A stretch of DNA of 38,914 bases from assembly GCA_035464675.1 (NCBI GenBank), contig DATHSA010000052.1:1-38914 (forward strand). The letters run 5' to 3'. Position numbers and translations under genes: made by a program. The stretch is from JAUYIV01 sp035464675 (lineage in GTDB: Bacteria > Actinomycetota > Acidimicrobiia > Spongiisociales > UBA11373). The notes beneath the pieces are model-generated. The model was not told the origin of the DNA and made no database searches. It saw only the letters and a list, made by a program, of their open reading frames with translations. Numbering within the stretch: position 1 is the first letter of the stretch; each line of letters opens with the position of its first letter. Below, piece after piece: positions 30,421 through 38,037 of the stretch.

Positions 30421-30494
30421 TGGGCCCGGCAGGACTCGAACCTGCGCCTGACGGATTATGAGTCCGCTGCTCTGACCAACTGAGCTACGGGCCC
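30421..30494 (-). tRNA. tRNA with CAU anticodon (Met elongator or Ile2)
   Basis: Minus-strand cloverleaf: acceptor GGGCCCG/CGGGCCC with discriminator A, D-stem GCTC/GAGC, anticodon stem GCGGA/TCCGT around CTCATAA, T-stem GCAGG/CCTGC. The anticodon is CAT. It is not an initiator type. Elongator Met and lysidine-modified Ile2 cannot be told apart here. Confidence 0.92.
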
Positions 30495-30522
30495 GACGTG
30501 AGTCTACGGAGACTCTGGCCGG

Positions 30523-30915
30523 TTACCTGCCGCCCCGGGTCAGGCCCGCCTGCTTGAGTAGGGCGGCGGGGACGCCCGCCTCGCGCCATGCCGCGTAAGA
30601 GATCCCCTTGCGCTTCGAGTACGACTTCACGTTCTTGACGAAGCCCTTCTCCAATTCCGCCAGGTCGGGGGCGTTCTCCGCCTTCTCGAGGGCCCTTTCG
30701 GCCTCGATCCGTGATTGCCGGAACTCGACGCTCTTCAGCGGATCGCTCTCCGCGGAGATCTTGGCCTCGAGATCTTCGATGCGCTTCTTGAGGGTCTCGG
30801 GTGTGATGGGCCGTCCGGGTCGCCGGCTCTTGAGGTTCTCCAGGTACTGCTTGATGGCCCGGGATTCACGCCGCCCCCGGGCGAGTGCGGCCTTGTGCTC
30901 TTCCGACATCGGCAT
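30523..30915 (-). CDS. small basic coiled-coil protein, unknown function
   Basis: 130 aa. Highly charged helical N-terminal part (EEHKAALARGRRESRAIKQYLENL), a RRPGRPITPETLKKRI segment, a coiled coil (EDLEAKISAESDPLKSVEFRQSRIEAERALE) and a basic C-terminal motif YSKRKGISYAAWREAGVPAALLKQAG that resembles a small helix-turn-helix or SAP-like nucleic-acid-binding unit. I believe similar proteins occur across actinobacteria, but I cannot name the family. AGAAGGACT lies 8 nt before the ATG at 30915. The following 314-bp gap (30916-31229) holds no other gene that I can support. Confidence 0.7.
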   Translation of the reverse strand: MPMSEEHKAALARGRRESRAIKQYLENLKSRRPGRPITPETLKKRIEDLEAKISAESDPLKSVEFRQSRIEAERALEKAENAPDLAELEKGFVKNVKSYSKRKGISYAAWREAGVPAALLKQAGLTRGGR

Positions 30916-31229
30916 GTGATCAGTCCTTCTTTTTGTGGCGTATTCGGCGTTGGAGAACCCCGTCATCGTACGACCGCGCCCACGCCATAGCGAGATGGCC
31001 GTTGTCACTCCTGCCGATTTCTTACAGCAAAACCCGGCGTCCATGCAGGTTGCTCTTTGTGGTCGGACGGAGTCGCGATCAGCGCGATCTGGACTCGCGA
31101 GGAATCGAATCATGACCACCGTTGACAGGCCTCCACTCCCTGAACTCGACCTTCCCAGCGGTTTCCGGCCCTTCGACCCTGCCGCCTCGACGCCGGGTCC
31201 GCCATGGTGCACGCGGAGAGGAGCCGGCG

Positions 31230-31736
31230 ATGTACCAGATCACCCCCCAGACCCTTCCCGAGCAGCAGACGCTCGCGGTACGCGGCAAGGCGGACGCCGA
31301 GCACATCGGCTCCTGGCTGGCCGCCGCGTATCGCGCCGTGGGCGATCATGCCGCCCGGGTCGGAGCCAGTTTCTCGGGACCCCCATACGCCCGCTACCGG
31401 CCGCTCGACACCGAACTGTGTGAGTTCGAGATCGAGGCGGGTTTTCCGATCGAGTCGCCGGCTGCGGGAAGCTCCGACGGCGCCGTCGAGTCCGCGACGC
31501 TCCCGGGGGGCCGCGCCGCCACGACGTGGCATGTGGGCCCGTACGACTCCCTGGCATGCGCCCATACCGCCATCGACACGTGGATCGTCGAGCGAGGTGG
31601 CGCCACCGACGGGCCCTGCTGGGAGGTCTACTACTCGGATCCGGTCTCGGAGTCAGACGCCAGTCGCTGGCGGACCGAGGTGGTCAAGGTCTACGGTTTG
31701 CCGACCGTCGGGTTCGGGTACAGACCGCCGACGTGA
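31230..31736 (+). CDS. GyrI-like / AraC effector-binding domain protein
   Basis: 168 aa, made up entirely of a GyrI-like small-molecule binding domain: QTLAVRGKADAEHIGSWLAAAYRAV at the start, GPPYARYRPLDTELCEFEIEAGFPI in the middle, ATTWHVGPYDSLACAHTAIDTWI, then GPCWEVYYSDP with the usual acidic ligand-pocket residues. Stand-alone versions bind hydrophobic or cationic drugs, or inhibit gyrase in E. coli; the function here is unproven. GAGAGGAG precedes the ATG at 31230. It is followed by two genes with gaps of 13 and 9 bp, so it likely heads a three-gene operon. Confidence 0.87.
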   Translation: MYQITPQTLPEQQTLAVRGKADAEHIGSWLAAAYRAVGDHAARVGASFSGPPYARYRPLDTELCEFEIEAGFPIESPAAGSSDGAVESATLPGGRAATTWHVGPYDSLACAHTAIDTWIVERGGATDGPCWEVYYSDPVSESDASRWRTEVVKVYGLPTVGFGYRPPT

Positions 31737-31749
31737 AGGAAGAGAGATC

Positions 31750-31893
31750 ATGGGTTTGGTAGTTGCCATCTTGCTGCTCGCGCTCCTGCTGGGCGGGATC
31801 GGCCTGGTCGTCGAGGCGCTGCGATGGTTTCTGATCATCGCGCTGGTGCTGTTCATCGTCGGCGCGATCACCGGCTACTCACGGCGGGCCTGA
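31750..31893 (+). CDS. 47-aa hydrophobic membrane protein
   Basis: Forty-seven codons forming two closely spaced membrane helices (VVAILLLALLLGGIGLVVEAL and FLIIALVLFIVGAITGY) with a basic end SRRA. GAAGGAAGAG lies before the ATG. Similar tiny proteins are widespread in actinobacteria, from memory, without known function. It lies between the GyrI-like and hydrolase genes. Confidence 0.7.
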   Translation: MGLVVAILLLALLLGGIGLVVEALRWFLIIALVLFIVGAITGYSRRA

Positions 31894-31902
31894 CTGGCCG
31901 AA

Positions 31903-32553
31903 ATGACCGGTGGGAGTGACATCCCCCAGACCGTCGTCCCCGTCGGGGGCGCCGATCTGGCTGCCGACCTCGTCGTACCCGACGACGCCAACGGCCTGGT
32001 GGCGTTCGCCCACGGCAGCGGCAGCAGCCGCAAGAGCCCCCGCAATCGCCAAGTTGGCCAGACCCTCAACCGTCGCGGCCTGGCGACACTGCTTCTCGAC
32101 CTCCTCACCGAAGCGGAGGAACGCATCGATCTGCGCACCCGCGAGCTCCGATTCGACATTCCGATGCTCGCCCGGAGGATGACTGGAGCCATCGACTGGG
32201 CCGTCGAACAGGAGGACCTCGCTCTCCCTATCGGCCTCTTCGGAGCATCCACCGGAGCCGCCGCCGCCCTCATCGCCGCGGCAGACCGCCCCGATGCCGT
32301 CCGAGGGATCGTGTCACGGGGCGGCCGCGCCGACCTTGCCGGTAACGCGCTCCCCCGTGTGGACGCCCCCACGCTGCTCATCGTCGGCGAACGGGACCAG
32401 GCGGTGCTTCGCTTCAACCGGGAGGCCGCCGCAAGGATGACCGCCTCGACCTCCATCGTCGTCGTACCCGGCGCTGGGCACCTCTTCGAAGAGCCGGGGG
32501 CACTCGACACGGTCGCCGACCTCGCCGGCGACTGGTTCGTCGAGCATCTGTAG
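31903..32553 (+). CDS. alpha/beta hydrolase (dienelactone hydrolase-like)
   Basis: 216 aa. Oxyanion region FAHGSGSSRKSPRN, nucleophile elbow GLFGASTGAAAAL (GxSxG), acid LIVGERDQAV and catalytic His GAGHLFEEPGALD. This matches the small dienelactone hydrolase-like family often found next to phosphoribosyltransferases or small regulatory genes; the substrate is unknown. There is no signal peptide. No strong ribosome site is present; the start is 10 bp past the upstream stop, implying coupling. Convergent with the metalloprotease-like gene. Confidence 0.85.
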   Translation: MTGGSDIPQTVVPVGGADLAADLVVPDDANGLVAFAHGSGSSRKSPRNRQVGQTLNRRGLATLLLDLLTEAEERIDLRTRELRFDIPMLARRMTGAIDWAVEQEDLALPIGLFGASTGAAAALIAAADRPDAVRGIVSRGGRADLAGNALPRVDAPTLLIVGERDQAVLRFNREAAARMTASTSIVVVPGAGHLFEEPGALDTVADLAGDWFVEHL

Positions 32554-32578
32554 GTCGCCCGTTCTCTCTGGGCCGGGC

Positions 32579-34471
32579 TCAGCCCGAACGGGTGGCGACG
32601 AACCTGATCTGCACGTCGTTGACGCCGACCCCGACACCTCGCATGTACTCGAGGTACGGCGTGGTGACGAGCATCCCCGAGGCCCGGTCGTCGTCGTCTG
32701 ACTCGTCGAACTGCCAGACCGGTGGCGCGGCGCCGGTGTCGTCGAAGGGGATGCTGAACACGAAGGGCCTGGTCCCGTCCTCGTCGGTGATGGTGCCCTC
32801 GAAGGAGAAGCCGGTGGCCACCAGACGTGGGGCGAACGAGCATCCCGTGATGTACCCGCCGATCATCCCGACGCCCTCGGCAGAGACATCGCCGGCATCG
32901 ATGGTCTGGTACATGGCGACCGAATATGACCCCTCCACCACCTTCCGGTCGGCAACGGTCATCTCGAACGGGGCTCCGAGCGGATCGCTGACTCCCTGAG
33001 CCCCGTCGAAGTCGGTGGAGATCACGGTCGCGATCAGCTCGCCGGTCCAACTTCCGTCGGCGAATTCGTCGTCGTACTCCTCCATGGTCACCCGGATGGA
33101 TGCCGACCCGCCGGAGGCGCTGGCGGCTGCCACGAACAAGCGGTCGGATCCCTCCTCCAACTCCTCCTCGCCCTCGGAGTCGCAGGAGCAGCCACCCTCC
33201 CGGATGCAGAACCGGCCGAAGAACGATCCGTCGAAGGGCGTGAAGCTCTTCTCGAGGAACTCGAAAGCTCCGGCCTCGGCCTGGACGTCGAGAGTGACCA
33301 CGTCACCGTCGAGGTGGAAGTCGAGGGCCGACGTGTCGGTGAATGGGGCGAGCGAGCGGGTGCGCTCGAACGGTGCGTCCTCCGAGACCCTGATGAGGGC
33401 ACGCACTCCCGGCGCCGGGGCGTCGCCGGCAGCGATCGTCCATGCCGACGACAACCCGATCGGACTGAGATCGTCGCGTGCCGTCGTCGTCCCCATCCAG
33501 CGCGCCGCATCCGCTCCCGAGAGGCCGGTGGCCTCCACCGCCGCCACATTGGACTTGCCGAACATGCTCGGCATGACGGTCCAGGGGTTTGCGCCGGCCT
33601 GCTCGATCACCCAGTAGAACCCGACGGCGTCGTAGTCCTTGGCGAACAGCGATCCGAGCTGGCCGGTCGCCCACGCGGACCAGGACTCGGACGAACCCGC
33701 ATCGACGCCGCCCACGCGCGCCCCCACCCACTCGGCCTGGCCCTCCTCGATCCAGTCGGGCGTGCTCGAGGTCGAGAAGGTGAATTGGAAACAGTGGAAC
33801 AGTTCGTGCGCAAGGGTGTTGGCGGTGGCGCCGTCTGCGGACACGCGCAACCGGCAGGTGTCGTAGGGCGCACGGAAAGGGACTCCTCCCCCCAGCGGAG
33901 CGGCGTCGGCGAGGACATCGTCGGCGGAGAAGGTGTGTCCTGTCACCACTTCGAGGGTCAGCCCGAGGGGGCGCCCCAGCAGCCCGGCGAGCTCGGACTC
34001 GAGCGCCGCGACCTGGCTCTCGACACCGCCCAAAGCCGCCTGCGATGCGAGGACGGCGTTCGGCCCGATCGACGCGCCGGGCGAGCCCGACGCGGCGAGA
34101 ACCGCCTCCTGCTGATCGGGAGTCAGCTCGTCGAAGAGCCTGAAGACATTTCTCATCGCCATCGTGCCGTCGCCGGGGCCTGCGTCGAAGCGCTCGTCGT
34201 CGGCGCCTGGCACCGGCCCGTATACGGCGGAGAACAGGTCGAGCGCCTCTTGCGGTCCGAGAAAGCCGTCGTGAGCATCCCGGGACTCCTCGAGTGGATC
34301 GGGCTGAGGCTCGTCCGGTACCCCCTCGAGGATCTGAGGGCCCGACGGGACGGTGGTCGTCGTGCCGGCCGGAGCGGACGTGGTCGTCGACGACTCGTCA
34401 CCGGCGGGATCCGAGCAGGCCGCGCCAGCCAGTGCAAGCGCACAGAGAAGGATTGCGATACGGCGAATCAC
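32579..34471 (-). CDS. secreted HExxH metallopeptidase-like protein with Thr linker
   Basis: 630 aa. Signal peptide ending near Cys19 (LALAGAAC, an imperfect lipobox), an acidic/Thr linker (STTTSAPAGTTTTVP), a helical region about 70-175, then AHELFHCFQF with H222-E223-x2-H226. DWIEEGQAEW follows, and its Glu243 fits the third zinc ligand of gluzincins. The C-terminal 300 residues are beta-rich and acidic (CDSEGEEELEEGSD) with a CxC near 460. It is likely a surface zinc peptidase; no named family recognised. The start is the GTG at 34471, seven bases behind TAGGCT; the longer frame upstream is not protein-like. Confidence 0.75.
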   Translation of the reverse strand: MIRRIAILLCALALAGAACSDPAGDESSTTTSAPAGTTTTVPSGPQILEGVPDEPQPDPLEESRDAHDGFLGPQEALDLFSAVYGPVPGADDERFDAGPGDGTMAMRNVFRLFDELTPDQQEAVLAASGSPGASIGPNAVLASQAALGGVESQVAALESELAGLLGRPLGLTLEVVTGHTFSADDVLADAAPLGGGVPFRAPYDTCRLRVSADGATANTLAHELFHCFQFTFSTSSTPDWIEEGQAEWVGARVGGVDAGSSESWSAWATGQLGSLFAKDYDAVGFYWVIEQAGANPWTVMPSMFGKSNVAAVEATGLSGADAARWMGTTTARDDLSPIGLSSAWTIAAGDAPAPGVRALIRVSEDAPFERTRSLAPFTDTSALDFHLDGDVVTLDVQAEAGAFEFLEKSFTPFDGSFFGRFCIREGGCSCDSEGEEELEEGSDRLFVAAASASGGSASIRVTMEEYDDEFADGSWTGELIATVISTDFDGAQGVSDPLGAPFEMTVADRKVVEGSYSVAMYQTIDAGDVSAEGVGMIGGYITGCSFAPRLVATGFSFEGTITDEDGTRPFVFSIPFDDTGAAPPVWQFDESDDDDRASGMLVTTPYLEYMRGVGVGVNDVQIRFVATRSG

Positions 34472-34551
34472 GCGCCGGAGCCTAAAGCGGGCCGTCCCGA
34501 TGCGTCGCCGCTTGGCGCCTGCCGTTCGGGCAGCGGCTACCGTCCCGCTCC

Positions 34552-36357
34552 ATGCCGACGCTCCTCGTTGCTGCCGGAGAAGCCACCCTCCCGTCACTGG
34601 TACTCGACATCGGCCTCGCGCTCGTGGGTGCGGGAGTGCTCGCCGTCGTGTTCGCCAAGCTCCGTATCCCGACCATCGCCGCATTCCTGCTGGCCGGAGT
34701 GCTTCTCGGCCCGGTCTTCGGGCTCATCGAGGACGAGGCGGACATCGACACGATCGCCCAGCTCGGCTTGATCCTGCTGCTGTTCCTGATCGGACTCGAG
34801 ATCAACGTGAAGGCGCTCGCCCAGGGCGGCCGCACCGTCATCCTGTCCGGCCTCCTCCAGTTCCCGCTGACAGTGATCTTCGGGCTGCTGGCGGCACAGG
34901 GGCTGCTCCTGCTCGGTGTCGGGTCGGGGGTCCTGGAGGGGAACTACGCAGCGCTCTACGTCGGTATCGCCATCGGCGCCTCGTCGACGCTCCTGGTCGT
35001 GGCGATGCTGCAGCGATCCTTCACACTCGACACGGTGAGCGGGCGAATGGCGCTGGCACTGCTCGTCTTCCAGGACATCTGGGCGATCGTGGTACTGGCA
35101 CTCCAGCCCAACCTCGACAGCCCGGAGGTCGGGCCCATTGCCGCCTCGCTCGGCGGGATCCTCCTCCTCGGCGTCCTCGCCGCCGCGGTGGCGCGCACCA
35201 TTCTGCGCTCAGGCTTCTCCTGGGTGGCGAAGCAGCCGGCGACGATCCTCGTCGCGGCGCTGGCATGGTGCTTCGTCGTGGTCATCGCCGGCATCAACAT
35301 CGACGAGGTCTTCGACCGCGTCTTCGGGGTCGTCCCCGGGATGACGGTGAGCGCCGGGATGGGTGCTCTGATCGCGGGAACCACGATCGCCACCCTGCCC
35401 TTCGCCACAGAGATCGCCCGTCAGGTGTCCGTGGTCCGCGACTTCTTCGTGACCCTGTTCTTCGTCGGTATCGGCATGACCATCCCTGCGCCCGACGAGG
35501 CCGGAATCATCATCGTGGCGCTGATCCTGGCTGCCCTCGCCATCTTCTCCCGGTTCGTCGTCATGCTGCCTCTTCTCTACCTGAGCGGCTTCGACCGCCG
35601 CAACGCCACGCTGACGTCCACCAAGCTCGCCCAGATCTCGGAGTTCGGCCTCGTGATCGCGTTCCTCGGGCTCCAGCTCGGCCACATCGACCAGGATGTG
35701 AGCGCTGTGGTGGTCTTCGCGTTCGTCCTCACCGCCGTGGTGAGTCCGTGGATGTTCTCGCGTGCGGACGCCATGTATCAGTTCCTGAGCCCGGTGCTCG
35801 ACCGCCTTCGGCTCAAGCATCCCGTCAGCGGCAGCGACGAAAGCGCCGAGAGCTACGACCTCGCGCTGCTGGGGCTGCATCGCACCGGCTCGTCGCTTCT
35901 GGCCGAGCTCAATGCCACGGCTCCCGAGCTTCTCGAGCGCACTCTGGTGGTCGACTTCAACGTCGCGATCCACGACCGGATTGCCGCTCTGGGGCCACAC
36001 GTCGTCTATGGGGACTTCACGATCCCCGAGACGCTCCAACACGCCGGTGTCGACCGGGCCCGGGTGGTCATGTGCACCATCCCCGGAGATGTGCTCGTCT
36101 CGGCCACTCCGGTGGGACTGGTGGAGACGGTGCGCGCGCTGTGCCCCGACTCCATCGTGATCTTCACGGCGATCTCGTCATCCGAGGCGCGAGCGCTCTA
36201 CGCGGCCGGGGCCGACTACGTCCTCATGCCCCGGCACGACGGTGCCCACGCCGCCTTCGCCGCGATCCGCACTGCGCTCAATGGAGAGATCGAGTCGCTA
36301 CGAGAGCAGGCCGCTGGCCACATGGATGATCGCGGCGGGCGCGAGGTGCTGGATTGA
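34552..36357 (+). CDS. CPA2 monovalent cation:proton antiporter with TrkA-N domain
   Basis: 601 aa. About twelve helices in residues 10-405 with CPA2 motifs (LRIPTIAAFLLAGVLLGP; LGLILLLFLIGLEI; FFVTLFFVGIGMTI; KLAQISEFGLVIAFLGLQ). From about 430 a cytoplasmic RCK/TrkA-N nucleotide-binding region (YDLALLGLHRTGSSLLAEL; LLERTLVVDFN; VVYGDFTIPETLQHAG; CTIPGD). The usual Gly-rich GxGxxG is GLHRTG, so NAD binding may be weak. KefB/KefC-like exporters of K+ or Na+ share the layout. TACCGT lies 8 nt before the ATG, with no ribosome site. Confidence 0.9.
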   Translation: MPTLLVAAGEATLPSLVLDIGLALVGAGVLAVVFAKLRIPTIAAFLLAGVLLGPVFGLIEDEADIDTIAQLGLILLLFLIGLEINVKALAQGGRTVILSGLLQFPLTVIFGLLAAQGLLLLGVGSGVLEGNYAALYVGIAIGASSTLLVVAMLQRSFTLDTVSGRMALALLVFQDIWAIVVLALQPNLDSPEVGPIAASLGGILLLGVLAAAVARTILRSGFSWVAKQPATILVAALAWCFVVVIAGINIDEVFDRVFGVVPGMTVSAGMGALIAGTTIATLPFATEIARQVSVVRDFFVTLFFVGIGMTIPAPDEAGIIIVALILAALAIFSRFVVMLPLLYLSGFDRRNATLTSTKLAQISEFGLVIAFLGLQLGHIDQDVSAVVVFAFVLTAVVSPWMFSRADAMYQFLSPVLDRLRLKHPVSGSDESAESYDLALLGLHRTGSSLLAELNATAPELLERTLVVDFNVAIHDRIAALGPHVVYGDFTIPETLQHAGVDRARVVMCTIPGDVLVSATPVGLVETVRALCPDSIVIFTAISSSEARALYAAGADYVLMPRHDGAHAAFAAIRTALNGEIESLREQAAGHMDDRGGREVLD

Positions 36358-36367
36358 GGGTTGCCAC

Positions 36368-37960
36368 TCAGCACTCGATCGTGCCTGCCAGGGTGAGGAA
36401 CTCGTCCAGGACGGCATTCAGATCGGCACCGTCGGAACGAACCACCTGGATGAGCGCGACGCGTTGGAGCGACACACACTCGGTGACCCCCAACACCCCG
36501 GTGACCATCTCCCCGCCCCCACCGAAAACCCAGCTCTGATAAAGGAATCTGCCGGCCTCGAGCTCCGTCTCGACCACCTCGCCCAGACTCGTTGTCATTC
36601 CCGTCTCGACCGCCAGGCCGTCGAGGCTGGAATCGAGGATCGACTCGAAGTCCCGCCGAGTCGACCTCACCCCGAAGTTGGGAAGCCAGGCCACTGAGAT
36701 GAACACCGCGTCGTCGCCCGCGACCACGACACCGTCCGAAGCGGTCGCCTCCCCGCCGAGCAGTCCCGACTCCTGGGCTCGGAGATCGCCCGGGTACTCG
36801 AACTGCACGCCATGCCCCGAGTAGATCCCCGCGCCCCCATCGGCGCTTCCCGGCACGGCTCTCACCGGGTTGGGCGCCGACCATGAGACGAACGCTATCG
36901 CCGCCGCCGCCGCCCCCAATGCCGGTACCGCGACCCGCTTGGCCACCTTGGCCAGGCTCTTCGGCTCGGAATCCGCCGGTACCGGGGCTGCGGCACCAAC
37001 CTGCGGGGCGACCACCTTCGCCGCGCGCTGCTCCTGCCGACGCGTGAGTCGCTGCACCACCCACAGCCCGAGCGCTGCAGAACACGCCTCGGCGGCCAGG
37101 AAGATCGCGACCCACACCAGCGTCACCCGCGGGCTCGTCGAAATATCGAGTCGCGATGCGATCGTGAGGGTCACCGATGAGCCGATCCATGCCACCCACC
37201 AGATGTCCAGGACCGGATCGACCCGACGCGGCACCTCCCAGCGTTCACCAGGTGTGCTGGGAGACGTCGGGTCGCTTCCGCGCCATACGTCGTTGAGGAT
37301 CGCCTTCGGTCGCCAGAGGCCCAGGATCGGCACGAACCAGCCGCCAACGGCCCATCCCGGCCGGTAGCGCTGAATCGGCGAGCCGATCGCGGGGAGATTC
37401 CGGTAGACGCGGCGGGTCCACACGATCAGGGCGACATAGGAGGCGAGGACGAAGCCGAGCACGGCGAGTGTCAGCGCGACTCGGCGCTCGTCGGCCGTCT
37501 CGAGCTCCAGCAGCGCACTCGGGAACGGAGCCTCCTCGACACGATCGAACGCCTGGATGGTCACCAGCGTGGCAGCGAACGCCACCGACGCGACCAGCAT
37601 CACGCCGACGAGTAGGGCCCCCGCGATTCCACCGTGAGTGCGCGGCGCCCGGTATCGCCCGGTCGGGGTCGGCATGACGACCGTCGTCGCGAACAGGGTC
37701 GGCTGGGGCCTGAACGGCCGATAGTCGGCAGGGACGACTCGAGGCGGCGGGTGACTGGCTTCCGGGCTGTCGGGCTCGAGGAGGCCGCGGGCGTCTACCC
37801 AGAAGGCTCCGCCGACTCCGTCGGGCAATCGCACGCGAGCCCAATCCCCCCGCCGCTCCATCACCACGAGCCGGGTGAGCCCGTTGAACCTGATCACCGG
37901 CCCCTGCGCGGGATCCGGCTCGCGCCGGCCCGCCAGGCCCGCCGCGGGCGTCAATCGCAT
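36368..37960 (-). CDS. DUF4328 membrane protein with N-terminal SH3-like region
   Basis: 530 aa. Residues about 20-65 look like a bacterial SH3 (VIRFNGLTRLVVMERRGDWARVRLPDG, FWVDARGLL). Helices follow at about 115-135 and 155-178, then a DUF4328 block (RPGWAVGGWFVPILGLWRPKAILNDVWRGS and WWVAWIGSSVTL), more helices, an Ala-rich linker and a C-terminal secreted-type domain of about 150 aa (YSGHGVQFEYPGDLRAQES) like those of actinobacterial surface lipoproteins. The ATG at 37960 starts the SH3-like part; the longer frame upstream is low quality. Convergent with the antiporter, with 10 bp between them. Confidence 0.8.
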   Translation of the reverse strand: MRLTPAAGLAGRREPDPAQGPVIRFNGLTRLVVMERRGDWARVRLPDGVGGAFWVDARGLLEPDSPEASHPPPRVVPADYRPFRPQPTLFATTVVMPTPTGRYRAPRTHGGIAGALLVGVMLVASVAFAATLVTIQAFDRVEEAPFPSALLELETADERRVALTLAVLGFVLASYVALIVWTRRVYRNLPAIGSPIQRYRPGWAVGGWFVPILGLWRPKAILNDVWRGSDPTSPSTPGERWEVPRRVDPVLDIWWVAWIGSSVTLTIASRLDISTSPRVTLVWVAIFLAAEACSAALGLWVVQRLTRRQEQRAAKVVAPQVGAAAPVPADSEPKSLAKVAKRVAVPALGAAAAAIAFVSWSAPNPVRAVPGSADGGAGIYSGHGVQFEYPGDLRAQESGLLGGEATASDGVVVAGDDAVFISVAWLPNFGVRSTRRDFESILDSSLDGLAVETGMTTSLGEVVETELEAGRFLYQSWVFGGGGEMVTGVLGVTECVSLQRVALIQVVRSDGADLNAVLDEFLTLAGTIEC

Positions 37961-38037
37961 CTCAGACGAGTCGGTCAGTGGGCACCGCCGAGCAAGGTGA
38001 CGGCAGGCTACCCGCGAGCAATTCAGCCGCGGGGGCC

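Noticed and set aside
31112..31423. ORF starting MTTVDRPPLPELDLPSG upstream of the GyrI-like gene, with a GAGGA ribosome site
   Set aside because: The first 40 codons look protein-like, but the frame then runs out of phase through the well-supported GyrI-like gene and becomes Arg-rich. At most it is a broken N-terminal remnant.
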